From: an uncultured Alphaproteobacteria bacterium
GTDB lineage: Bacteria; Pseudomonadota; Alphaproteobacteria; CAAHEQ01; UBA3637
Assembly (NCBI GenBank): GCA_934234055.1
Contig: CAKQGY010000001.1
Location: forward strand, 1-64,000
DNA length: 64,000 nucleotides
Reading direction: 5' to 3'
In this document: in pieces, positions 55,712 to 64,000 of the stretch
How positions within the stretch are numbered: position 1 is the first letter of the stretch
How the letters are laid out: every line of letters starts with the position of its first letter
Translations under genes and position numbers: made by a program
The notes under the pieces: model-generated
The model's database searches: none
The model's input: the letters and a program-made list of their open reading frames with translations, nothing else
Told to the model about the DNA's origin: nothing

Positions 55712-56224
55712 ATGTCCCAACTGGTCTGTATCGGTCAAATTGTGAATGTCCACGGGATCAAGGGTGCGGTCAAAATCCGGCCGTATCTGTCGCGCCCCGA
55801 GGATATTGGCACATTCGGACCCCTGACAGACAAAGAAGGTCATCAAACGATTGAAGTGCAAGTGCTGTCCCGCAAAGGGGATTTCGTGCTGGCGTCAATC
55901 AAAGGAATCACCGACAGAACGGCTGCCGAAGCGTTTAAGGGCCTGAATTTGTATATTCATCGCGATCAATTACCGGAAGACAAAAATGCCTTCTATTATT
56001 GCGATTTAATCGGAATGACGGTCTTGGAAAACGGGCATTTGTTCGGGACGGTGGTATCGGTTCAAAACTATGGGGCCGGCGATGTGATAGAGGTCAAAAC
56101 CACCCACGGGCGGACATTTGCTTTTGATTTTTCCAAAGCGACTTTTCCCCGCGTTGATGTGGCGGCGCGCCAAATGGACATCGTTATGCCCAAAGGAATG
56201 GAGGAGGTTGTGCATGAAGTGTAA
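55712..56224 (+). CDS. rimM: 16S rRNA maturation protein RimM
   Basis: A 170-residue 30S assembly factor. The N-terminal beta-barrel starts VCIGQIVNVHGIKGAVKIRPY. The PRC-barrel domain lies in the second half (YYCDLIGMTVLENG, GTVVSVQNYGAGDVIEV). The last 11 bases overlap trmD, whose ribosome site GAGGAGG lies inside the rimM end. Confidence 0.95.
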   Translation: MSQLVCIGQIVNVHGIKGAVKIRPYLSRPEDIGTFGPLTDKEGHQTIEVQVLSRKGDFVLASIKGITDRTAAEAFKGLNLYIHRDQLPEDKNAFYYCDLIGMTVLENGHLFGTVVSVQNYGAGDVIEVKTTHGRTFAFDFSKATFPRVDVAARQMDIVMPKGMEEVVHEV

Positions 56225-56903
56225 TGTGCTGACCCTCTATCCGGAAATGTTCCCGGGCGTTTTGGGATATTCGTTGGCAGGCAAGGCTTTGTCCGAAGGC
56301 AAATGGTCCTTGAATGTCGTGAATATCCGCGATTATGCAACGGATAACTATCAATCCGTTGATGATACACCGTTCGGCGGTGGCGCGGGCATGGTGATGA
56401 AACCGGCGGTTTTAGATGCGGCTTTGACGGCCGTATATCACTCGGGACCGTTGTATTATCTGTCGCCGCGGGGGGCTGTATTTACCCAGCAAACGGCACA
56501 GGAATGGGCGACCGAGAACCAAGAGATGACTTTTCTGTGTGGGCGATTTGAAGGCATTGATGAACGCATTTTGGAAAAATGGCCGTTCCAGGAAATCAGC
56601 ATCGGTGATTTTGTCTTGTCGGGCGGAGAACCGGCTTTGATGACGATGCTGGACGCAACGATCCGCTTGTTGCCATCGGTGATGGGAAATGCGGCATCGG
56701 GTGCGGAAGAAAGTTTTACGGACGGATTGCTGGAATACCCGCAATACACCAAGCCTGCCGTATGGCAAGGGCGCGAAGTGCCGGCCGTGCTGCTTTCGGG
56801 ACATCATGCCAAAATCCGACAATGGCGTTTAGAACAAGCTGAAAATATAACCAAAACAAGAAGACCAGACTTGTGGACAAAATATCTGGCGAATCAACAA
56901 TAA
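56214..56903 (+). CDS. trmD: tRNA (guanine-37-N1)-methyltransferase TrmD
   Basis: A 229-residue SPOUT methyltransferase forming m1G37 in tRNA. Knot motifs are TPFGGGAGMVMKP, CGRFEGIDERI and ISIGDFVLSGGEPA, with the C-terminal GLLEYPQYTKP. The start at 56214 (MKCNVLTLYPEMFPG) has GAGGAGG just upstream and overlaps rimM by 11 bases; an upstream in-frame extension lacks a ribosome site. Confidence 0.96.
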   Translation: MKCNVLTLYPEMFPGVLGYSLAGKALSEGKWSLNVVNIRDYATDNYQSVDDTPFGGGAGMVMKPAVLDAALTAVYHSGPLYYLSPRGAVFTQQTAQEWATENQEMTFLCGRFEGIDERILEKWPFQEISIGDFVLSGGEPALMTMLDATIRLLPSVMGNAASGAEESFTDGLLEYPQYTKPAVWQGREVPAVLLSGHHAKIRQWRLEQAENITKTRRPDLWTKYLANQQ

Positions 56904-56918
56904 GAAAGGAATAAGACT

Positions 56919-57293
56919 ATGGATATTATTCAAGAATTAGAAAATGAACAAATGGCGAAATTGAACAAGAAAATCCCTGCGTTCAAAGCCGGCGATACCG
57001 TCAAAGTGATGTATAAGATCGTTGAGGATAAGAACGAACGTTTGCAGGCCTATGAAGGTGTGTGCATTGCCCGTTCCAACAACGGTATGAATTCGTCCTT
57101 TACGGTGCGGAAAATCTCGTTTGGGGAAGGGGTGGAACGCGTGTTCCCGCTGTATTCTCCGAATGTGGCCTCTATTGAAGTGGTGCGTCGCGGTAAAGTG
57201 CGTCGCAGCAAACTGTATTACCTGCGCTCTCTGTTCGGGAAAGCGGCCCGTATTGCCGAAGATAAAGACGGCAAAACTGCCGACGCCGAATAA
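56919..57293 (+). CDS. rplS: 50S ribosomal protein L19
   Basis: A 124-residue protein with the L19 core ([57 protein letters not shown]). The short C-terminal tail is [17 protein letters not shown] lies before the ATG. Last gene of the operon; a terminator follows. Confidence 0.97.
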   Translation: MDIIQELENEQMAKLNKKIPAFKAGDTVKVMYKIVEDKNERLQAYEGVCIARSNNGMNSSFTVRKISFGEGVERVFPLYSPNVASIEVVRRGKVRRSKLYYLRSLFGKAARIAEDKDGKTADAE

Positions 57294-57314
57294 GCGTTAT
57301 CGTTTAGTTGTTCC

Positions 57315-57347
57315 AACACCGACGGGAGAACCCGCCGGTGTTTTTTT
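57315..57347 (+). terminator. Terminator of the ffh-rplS operon
   Basis: ACACCG-A-CGGG pairs with CCCG-C-CGGTGT around an AGAA tetraloop (one A-C mismatch), followed by T7. Starts 21 bases after the rplS stop. Confidence 0.92.
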
Positions 57348-57369
57348 ATGAGGGTGTGGTCGGCGCGGA

Positions 57370-57409
57370 GTGTGGTATGGTGTGAGGGTTGGTGCGGGAT
57401 GTGCCGGCC
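57370..57409. repeat. Family B repeat, single inverted copy
   Basis: GTGTGGTATGGTGTGAGGGT followed by TGGTGCGGGATGTGCCGGCC is nearly the reverse complement of the first unit at 38645-38683, with only a few changes. The gap 57294-57691 holds the operon terminator, this repeat, a T9/G7 simple stretch (57417-57432), a family A repeat and the promoter of the next gene. Confidence 0.8.
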
Positions 57410-57477
57410 GATCCTCTTTTTTTTTGGGGGGGAAGGAGAGGAATGGCAGATTTGGGGTATATGGTTTCTTTGTTGAA

Positions 57478-57515
57478 TGGATTGCCGCGCGTCCGGAATG
57501 GACGCTCGCAATGAC
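57478..57515. repeat. Dispersed palindromic repeat, family A, copy 4
   Basis: Inverted orientation: TGGATTGCC then CTCGCAATGAC, with centre GCGTCC-GGAAT-GGACGC. Lies in the gap after rplS. Confidence 0.85.
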
Positions 57516-57616
57516 AGGGGATAGGGGATAACGGCGGAGTGGGGAAAGGTATTAAATGGAGTGGGTAAAAAAGAGAGACCTAAAAAGAAGAAGACGAAAG
57601 CGGGTGAAAAAAACTG

Positions 57617-57644
57617 TTTACAAAACGGAAAATTATGCTATAAT
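57617..57644 (+). promoter_or_regulatory. Promoter of the tandem small paralogues
   Basis: TTTACA (57617-57622), 16-base spacer, perfect TATAAT (57639-57644). The leader begins near 57651 and contains the hairpin GAGCC-AATGGA-GGCTC (57654-57669), then GGAGG upstream of the ATG at 57692. Confidence 0.75.
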
Positions 57645-57691
57645 ATAACTATGGAGCCAATGGAGGCTCGATTATAACCGGAGGAAAAACG

Positions 57692-58078
57692 ATGGATTTG
57701 GTAAAACAATACTTTAAAGATGAACGCAAAGAATTAAAAGATATGTCGCCGGAAGATAAGGCTGAATTGGCCGAAGAATTGCGCGCAACCACGACGGAAG
57801 TGAAAGCAATTGAACAGGCTGCCCCCTTTATGGCGGATAAAAATGAAAGCGACGGTTTTCGCATGGCGGTGGGGTTGGCAATGCATAACCCGAAAATCGC
57901 CAAAGCCATGAAAGCAATGAAACTGAAATTGTCATCTAAACAAATTCCGGAACCTTTTGATGTGGAAGAAGAAGGTATCGGTCCGTGGATTCAGGCTGTC
58001 GTGAAATATGTGGAAACAGAACAAGCCTCGCGCACTGCTGCAACCAAGAAATTGGCGGCCTCGCGGCGGGGGCGCTAG
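57692..58078 (+). CDS. Unknown small helical protein, paralogue 1
   Basis: A 128-residue soluble helical protein. No known family recognised. The acidic N-terminal half (YFKDERKELKDMSPEDKAEL) is followed by FRMAVGLAMHNPKIAKAMK, MKLKLSSKQIPEPFD and the C-terminal tail TKKLAASRRGR. The last 70 residues are clearly related to the next gene. GGAGG precedes the ATG and its own consensus promoter and hairpin leader lie just upstream, so it is well expressed as a two-gene unit. No membrane segment or signal peptide. Confidence 0.75.
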   Translation: MDLVKQYFKDERKELKDMSPEDKAELAEELRATTTEVKAIEQAAPFMADKNESDGFRMAVGLAMHNPKIAKAMKAMKLKLSSKQIPEPFDVEEEGIGPWIQAVVKYVETEQASRTAATKKLAASRRGR

Positions 58079-58102
58079 GATATCCGAAAGGAGGAAAACC
58101 CG

Positions 58103-58630
58103 ATGAATTTGGACGAATTGGCCTATCCCGAGAATATAGAAACCTATCGCACGACGGTGCCCGATAATGAAGAGCGCGTGTCGTCGGTGGACGAGATTGC
58201 TCTGGAAAAAGATATTGAAGCAGTGAAAAAAAGTGCACGGCTGCGGCAGGCGGATTTGGACGGGACAAAGTTGTCAAAGGCCGGCGCGGATAATATGCGG
58301 CAGACTTTGCCACAACTGGCGGCGCCGTATATTGAAGATCCGAAAAAGGAAACGATTCGCTTTCGAACCGCGGTCGGAATGCTGATCCGGAATAACCCGA
58401 AAATGGCGAAAATCCTGAAAGAAACGGGATTGAAACTGTCGTCAAAGCTGGTGCCGAGCCCGTATGAAGCGAACTATGCACGATCGGAAATTGAGCATAT
58501 CGGTATGTGGTGCGGCGCTGTGCGGGAGTTCTTGGAACGGCAGGAGGCTGCACGGCAGGCGAAAACACCGGCCAAAGCCGAAGAGGCTGCGCGGCTGAAA
58601 CGCTTGGCACAGAGCCGGCGGGGACGCTAG
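58103..58630 (+). CDS. Unknown small helical protein, paralogue 2
   Basis: A 175-residue protein, related to the previous one: FRTAVGMLIRNNPKMAKILK, LKLSSKLVPSPYEA, and the same SRRGR ending (LAQSRRGR). It has an extra acidic, helical 80-residue N-terminal region (MNLDELAYPENIETYRTTVP). It begins 24 bases after paralogue 1 with AAAGGAGG 7 bases before the ATG. Probably cotranscribed and perhaps a complex partner. Function unknown. Confidence 0.75.
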   Translation: MNLDELAYPENIETYRTTVPDNEERVSSVDEIALEKDIEAVKKSARLRQADLDGTKLSKAGADNMRQTLPQLAAPYIEDPKKETIRFRTAVGMLIRNNPKMAKILKETGLKLSSKLVPSPYEANYARSEIEHIGMWCGAVREFLERQEAARQAKTPAKAEEAARLKRLAQSRRGR

Positions 58631-58768
58631 GCCGGAGTGCCAGGGGAAGGCTGTCTGGGCTGTCGGGACGCCGAGGTATTCGGGCACTGGTGTGCGACGG
58701 TAAGGCTTGGCTGTATGGTGGCACGGGTCGGTAGGGTACCGGCGATGACAAGAAGCATTATCTGATTA

Positions 58769-58869
58769 TGGATTGCCACAGGGCGGACTTTTCCAAGTCC
58801 GCCCTTCACAATGATATTGCATTCGTGTTTGATGGATTCTTCGCGGGGACAAGCCCCGCTCAGAATGAC
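58769..58869. repeat. Composite repeat: family A (copy 5) plus family C (copy 1)
   Basis: Family A part: TGGATTGCCACA with a perfect 10-bp GGGCGGACTT/AAGTCCGCCC stem to CACAATGA (58769-58813). After a 19-base link comes family C: TGGATTCTTCG, GCGGGG-ACAA-GCCCCGC, TCAGAATGAC (58833-58869). The same A-link-C order recurs at 60808-60903. The gap 58631-58932 contains only this and plain AT-rich sequence. Confidence 0.8.
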
Positions 58870-58932
58870 GAAAGGTGAGACGGGCCTTTTCAGACCGTTC
58901 TGCGGTAATCCGGCAAATGCATAATTTATATA

Positions 58933-60573
58933 TTACTTATGACATAAGAAAGGAGAGCCAATCGGACTTAAATCAATTTCTATTTCAGAGGCCACATTGT
59001 GCGCTTTCCCATCTTTCATTACAATTTGATATTTCTTTCCGGCGGTAAAAGAATAATCCTGTGGCCAGAACATATCTTTCCCAGATAGTGTGGCCGACCC
59101 TCTATTACCATAGGTATGCCAGGCCAAAGTGACATTATTAAAAGACTCGTCCGACAAATAGATAAGATATCCCTCTTGAGTACTGGTGCAACTCTTTTTA
59201 CTGGAATGAGTGCTGCCCATTGGAGACGTTGGTGTTGTTATACTGGTATAAGCTACAAAAGTTCGATTACATTTATTGCCCCATACAGAAGTATATTTAA
59301 GACCATCTTTTAAGCCGAAAAATTGACAAGGTGTTTTACAAACATTCTTAGTTGTATCACATTTAAACTTGTTATCTGCTCGTCCGGCACAATCCGTATC
59401 ATTCACGCACTCCACGCAGGCTGTATTATCAGCGTTTGGTACGCCCGTCGGACAGTTGCATTCGCAGGTATCGGCATTTTGTGTCATACCGGCAGCCGCG
59501 CACGCCGGGCATTTGCAGGTATTGTTTGCGACATCACAGACGGTCTTGGGCTCGGTGCAGGTCAAGGGCTCGTAAGTTGTATAGGCCGGACATGCTTCCG
59601 TCGCCGCGTGCTCCGTGGTCGTATAGCAGGTGTTCTGCGGCACCGACCCCGACTCCGGACAAGCACAAGTATTATCTGCCATATTGCATATTTTGCCGCC
59701 GGTGCAGTCTGTATCGGCCAGGCATTCCACACACGCGTTGTCATCGGCGTTTGGCACCCCCGTCGGGCAAGTGCACGCACAGGTGTTCGGATTCTGCACC
59801 TTGTCCGGGTTCGTGCACCCCGTGGTGCAGACGCAGCTCAAATCGTCGTCGCACCGGTGCAGTCCGTCATTGGTGCAGTCCGCAATTGTGTTCTGGTGAG
59901 GCCCATACCTGTCAATTGAAGCCTGATCAAAATAGCACTGCCGCGTATTCGCCGTTGTGCAGCAAGTTAAATTGTTGGCGGCTGTTTTCTTACATTCTTT
60001 ATTAGATAGGTATTGGCCTTCTTCAAACGCCAAAGTGTCCGTGTCCGTTACGCGGCAGCAGGTTTTGCCCCAACACGGATCATACGCCTCCGCGTCAGTG
60101 CGCTCGTTCAAGTCCCCCGCGAACACAAAGGTCATCTTACTGTTCCCCTCGGGGCAGGGAATAGCCCGTTCATTCACAAAAATCCCCGCCGGCCAAGTCC
60201 AGTTCCGATCCAAGATATCCTGACACACCGCCTGAGGCACCTCTTTCACATCAATAGAGAACAAGTTTTTCTCGTTATTCAAGCCACCATCAAACCATTC
60301 GGTCTCATATTCCAGGATTGTGCTTGGGAACTCGGACAAGTTGATTCCCTCCATACCTTGCAGGTATTGCCCGCTACCGACGGTGGCGCGTTGTTTAACG
60401 CTTTCTATAATCTCGTTGGCGCGATACCGTGTCATCGCAAAGTTATACCCCGCAACACCCCCGATGCTCAGCACTCCCATAATCGCCAACACCCCCAGCA
60501 TCTCTACCATACTGCGACCAGATTCGGAATTGTCCTTTGCACCCCACGCCCCGGAGCGCCGGCTGAAGTTCAT
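58933..60573 (-). CDS. Cysteine-rich pilin-like surface protein, probably phase-variable
   Basis: From ATG at 60573 it encodes 546 residues. The prepilin-like motif GRSMVEMLGVLAIMGVLSIGG (Glu at +5) lies about 19 residues from this start. A long cysteine-rich domain follows with repeated TCTCPTGVPNADDNACVEC- and CNCPTGVPNADNTACVEC-type units, which resemble EGF/TIL-like disulphide modules. A C-terminal beta domain ends SPFLCHK. No Shine-Dalgarno precedes 60573. The frame is open upstream to 60687, but the ATG with a strong AAAGGAG (60668) is in another frame and separated from this one by a C13 tract. It would join the frame if the tract had 14 or 11 Cs. Confidence 0.8.
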   Translation of the reverse strand: MNFSRRSGAWGAKDNSESGRSMVEMLGVLAIMGVLSIGGVAGYNFAMTRYRANEIIESVKQRATVGSGQYLQGMEGINLSEFPSTILEYETEWFDGGLNNEKNLFSIDVKEVPQAVCQDILDRNWTWPAGIFVNERAIPCPEGNSKMTFVFAGDLNERTDAEAYDPCWGKTCCRVTDTDTLAFEEGQYLSNKECKKTAANNLTCCTTANTRQCYFDQASIDRYGPHQNTIADCTNDGLHRCDDDLSCVCTTGCTNPDKVQNPNTCACTCPTGVPNADDNACVECLADTDCTGGKICNMADNTCACPESGSVPQNTCYTTTEHAATEACPAYTTYEPLTCTEPKTVCDVANNTCKCPACAAAGMTQNADTCECNCPTGVPNADNTACVECVNDTDCAGRADNKFKCDTTKNVCKTPCQFFGLKDGLKYTSVWGNKCNRTFVAYTSITTPTSPMGSTHSSKKSCTSTQEGYLIYLSDESFNNVTLAWHTYGNRGSATLSGKDMFWPQDYSFTAGKKYQIVMKDGKAHNVASEIEIDLSPIGSPFLCHK

Positions 60574-60633
60574 ACGAAAATACTTTAATAACGCATTATA
60601 ACCACTTGAAAAACAAGAGTTATTCACACATAT

Positions 60634-60646
60634 GGGGGGGGGGGGG
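60634..60646. repeat. G13/C13 homopolymer in the 5' coding region of the pilin-like gene
   Basis: Thirteen G on the plus strand (C13 on the coding strand), 22 bases after the ATG at 60668. A tract this long in an AT-rich region is prone to slipped-strand changes. Confidence 0.9.
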
Positions 60647-60710
60647 TATTGCCGGATAAAATATACATTTTGTGTCTCCTTTCTCAATCTGGAAAAATGT
60701 AATATATCTT

Positions 60711-60739
60711 TTTATAGCAGGAATTTTTGCCCCTGTCAA
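60711..60739 (-). promoter_or_regulatory. Consensus promoter of the pilin-like gene
   Basis: Minus strand: TTGACA (60739-60734), 17-base spacer, TATAAA (60716-60711). Predicted start near 60704. The leader carries AAAGGAG 7 bases before the ATG at 60668. The TTG at 60687 has no ribosome site. Confidence 0.82.
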
Positions 60740-60740
60740 T

Positions 60741-60765
60741 AAAAAAAAGTCCGCATGACGCGGAC
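60741..60765 (-). terminator. Terminator after the tRNA remnant
   Basis: Minus strand: GTCCGC-GTCAT-GCGGAC (6-bp stem) followed by T8, six bases after the CCA end of the tRNA remnant. Likely the original tRNA terminator. Confidence 0.75.
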
Positions 60766-60770
60766 AATTT

Positions 60771-60794
60771 TGGCGATCCCGACAGGATTCGAAC
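60771..60794 (-). pseudogene. tRNA 3'-end remnant
   Basis: Minus strand GTTCGAATCCTGTCGGGATCGCCA: T-loop GTTCGAATC, the 3' half of the T stem, 3' acceptor strand and CCA with G73. Upstream of the T loop the sequence departs (GCAAG cannot pair with CCTGT), and no matching GATCCCG 5' acceptor strand lies in the next 100 bases. The 5' two thirds of the tRNA are missing and replaced by repeat sequence. Identity of the tRNA cannot be told. Confidence 0.6.
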
Positions 60795-60807
60795 TTGCGT
60801 GTTTTGC

Positions 60808-60903
60808 GGATTGCCACGCGTCCAAAATGGACACTCGCAATGACAAGCAGAATTATGTGCCTAATGGATTCTTCGGGAACACGGTGCGTGCCTCTTAGAA
60901 TGA
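60808..60903. repeat. Composite repeat: family A (copy 6) plus family C (copy 2)
   Basis: Family A part: GGATTGCCACGCGTCC, AAAAT, GGACACTCGCAATGAC (60808-60844). A link contains AATTATGTGCC, the reverse complement of the GGCACATAATT seen after copies 1 and 2. Then family C: TGGATTCTTCG to CTTAGAATGA (60865-60903). It directly adjoins the tRNA remnant. Confidence 0.8.
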
Positions 60904-60914
60904 AAAAAACGGGG

Positions 60915-61349
60915 TTAGATTTTTTTGCGGGGAGGGGGGAGAGAAAGGCAGCGGCTGGGGCGCCAGAGAGATTCCAGGTCATAGCGGGTGCGAGCCTCGG
61001 CCGTCAGTAAATGCACGATAATGTTCCCCAGATCCACAATCACCCAGCTGCCGTCTCCGTCGCCGGCATTCGTCAGCGGAATAATATCGTGCGTGCGTAG
61101 GGTTTGCTCCAAATGGTAGCCCAGCGCCATTGTGTGGCGTGGGGAAGTGCCCGTTGCGATCACCACATAATCGGCCAGCGCGGACAGGCGGCGAATATCA
61201 CGGGCTTGAATCTGCTCGGCCTTGCCGGTGTCCAGCTTTTTAATAATTAGGGTCAGGGTTTTGAGCGCGGCACGCTCGGCCGGGGTCGGTGTTGTCGGAC
61301 GTTGCGGTCGGCGGGGGGAAGTGCGGGGTTTTCGGGGAGTAATGGGCAT
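60915..61349 (-). CDS. rsfS: Ribosomal silencing factor RsfS
   Basis: A 144-residue protein that binds L14 and blocks subunit joining in starvation. The conserved core is ADYVVIATGTSPRHTMAL and DGSWVIVDLGNIIVHLL, followed by RTRYDLESLW. About 28 proline/arginine-rich residues at the N terminus (TPRKPRTSPRRPQRP) precede it, and a short tail SLPPPRKKI follows the usual Trp end. The ATG directly follows the obgE stop (TAGATG), so they are cotranscribed. Confidence 0.93.
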   Translation of the reverse strand: MPITPRKPRTSPRRPQRPTTPTPAERAALKTLTLIIKKLDTGKAEQIQARDIRRLSALADYVVIATGTSPRHTMALGYHLEQTLRTHDIIPLTNAGDGDGSWVIVDLGNIIVHLLTAEARTRYDLESLWRPSRCLSLPPPRKKI

Positions 61350-62772
<1,423 letters not shown>

Positions 62773-62773
<1 letters not shown>

Positions 62774-64000
62774 TATTGCACGGCTTTCCCGTTGAGAGTC
62801 AGTTTGCCATCTTGAAACTGAATTTTGAGCGTGTCAACCGTCGCACCGTCCGGATCCGTCGTGCGCGCGCCCGCCGTGAGGTAAGGCCGAATGATGTCCA
62901 GCATACCGCCCTGAGGCGCACAGGCCATTTCAATCATCATTTGAGAGGCTTGCTTATCCTGCTCGTCTGTGGGGTTTGTGAAGTCCTTTTTCGCCTGAGC
63001 ACAACGGGCTTCATCAACCGTCGGAACCGGCGAAATGGTGTCCAAATTGCGAATGGTCAGCGTCGCATCAACCACCGGTTGCGGATTACCGCGCACGTCA
63101 AACTTGGCCCGCGCCGTGCCCGTCAGCATCAGACCTGCGCCGGCGTTTTGAACCTGCAACTCGTGCAAGGTAATCGTGCCGGATTGCAGCATATGCTGAA
63201 TGGCGGCGTGTTGCCGGGCATCGTCGGACTTGTCATCGGTGAGGGTGAGCAGATCCTGTTTATTGAGCCCCGTAATGTCCAAACGCAGCATAATCTCGGT
63301 CGGCATCAGGTTGGCCGGCACCGGCATCGCGGTTTGCAATTGGGTGAGTTTGGTCTCAAAATGATAGGTGTCATCTTGGAAGCGAGTTTTGCCCGACAGC
63401 GCGCCCGTCGCCATGGGCAGCGAGCTGTTCGTGCCGGCGGTGGGGAAAATCTGAATCGTCGGAATTTCAAAGGTGCCCTCAAATTTATCGGCCAGCAATT
63501 GACGCGTTAAATCCACGCCGACAACCGGTGCGTTCGTCAGCAGCGAATACGCCGTCAGCACCGGGATTTTAAGGCTGCCGTTTTGGGTGGTCAGGGTCAT
63601 ATCACGCATATCCAGCGCCGCTGACATATCCATTTTGTCCGCCGCCAAAGGGCGCGCCAAAATGTCCGAAGTCAATTGCGTCAGTGCCAAGGTGCCGTCG
63701 GCGGTGCTCATTTTCGCATCGGTGGCACGCGTGGCGCGGTTGGCAATCAATTGATAGGCCGGAACAACGATTAAATCGTCCTGAACCGTGGCGGCCGTCA
63801 ATTTGATGTCGTCGTCAACCAGAGCCAGTAAGTCTTGAAGATAATCCAGAGAGGCCAGAGACAGCTTATACTGTGCCTGATCCCCGAAAGCACCGGCACG
63901 GGTCAGTTTGACCGAACGGGCAGAGAGCGACTTGACTTTGCCGTCGTCCTCGTCCGATACGGCGCCCAACGTAATATCAAAATCATCACCGTTTGGGGTG
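62773..64000 (-). CDS. Partial beta-rich protein, DUF945/YdgA-like end
   Basis: At least 409 residues; the frame runs open to the right edge, so the start lies outside. The visible part is Thr/Leu/Asp-rich alternating strands (LPKIP..., TLTIRNLDTISPVP) and ends TLKIQFQDGKLTLNGKAVQ, which resembles the C-terminal end of DUF945/YdgA-type periplasmic proteins, but the family is not certain. Cys pair (CAQAKKDF, then ACAPQGG). The stop overlaps the sufE ATG (TAATG), so sufE, obgE and rsfS are probably part of its transcript. Confidence 0.55.

Overview
The window looks like a chromosomal segment of an alphaproteobacterium, probably an uncultured host-associated or gut lineage. This is inference from gene order (rpmH-rnpA-yidD-yidC-engB-mnmE-mnmG; dprA-topA; PBP1A next to prfB; ffh-rpsP-rimM-trmD-rplS), from Gram-negative envelope genes (OprB porin, AsmA/YhdP family, SlyB-like lipoprotein), and from two pilin-like proteins carrying the motif GRSMVEMLGVLA. 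It is almost entirely housekeeping. I see no CRISPR array, insertion sequence, prophage or rRNA gene, and the only tRNA sequence is a broken 3' remnant.

Layout. 1-4.7 kb: a very large secreted VIT/von Willebrand A/TPR protein ending in ten cysteine repeats. 4.7-7.1 kb: glgA and ddh on the minus strand. 7.2-15.9 kb: recJ, plsY, dprA, topA, a PpiD-like chaperone and a small outer-membrane barrel on the plus strand. 15.8-26.4 kb: a minus-strand block with a flippase-like membrane protein, OprB porin, YhdP-like protein, PiT/DUF47 phosphate pair, prfB (with a +1 programmed frameshift) and PBP1A. 26.5-33.0 kb: mnmG, mnmE, engB, yidC, yidD, rnpA and rpmH behind one strong promoter. 33.1-34.2 kb: a hypothetical and a YceD/DUF177 protein. 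34.4-38.4 kb: the yejBEF peptide transporter and a small lipoprotein. 38.4-45.8 kb: a repeat cluster, SlyB-like lipoprotein, DedA-family protein, HAD phosphatase, DUF3137 protein and a large AsmA protein. 45.8-53.7 kb: trkH, tatD, tcdA, uvrD, a pilin-like gene, a half-length cca and rnd. 53.7-57.3 kb: the ffh-rpsP-rimM-trmD-rplS operon. 57.3-60.9 kb: the least ordinary part, with dispersed palindromic repeats, a tandem pair of unknown paralogous genes, a cysteine-rich pilin-like gene and a tRNA remnant. 60.9-64 kb: rsfS, obgE, sufE and a gene running off the right edge.

Genes are tightly packed. Many neighbours overlap by 4 bases (ATGA) or by 1 base (TGATG/TAATG), which suggests extensive translational coupling. 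Promoters fit a sigma-70-like pattern (TTGNNN, 16-18 bases, TATAAT-like) repeatedly and cleanly.

The strongest candidates for new biology are: (1) a C13 homopolymer directly after the Shine-Dalgarno/ATG of the cysteine-rich pilin-like gene, putting that start out of frame, as expected for phase variation; (2) a palindromic repeat inserted in frame inside uvrD; (3) the divergent cca/rnd pair, whose overlapping promoters predict transcription starts exactly on both ATG codons (leaderless mRNAs); (4) the tandem small paralogues at 57.7-58.6 kb; and (5) the VIT/vWA protein with cysteine repeats.
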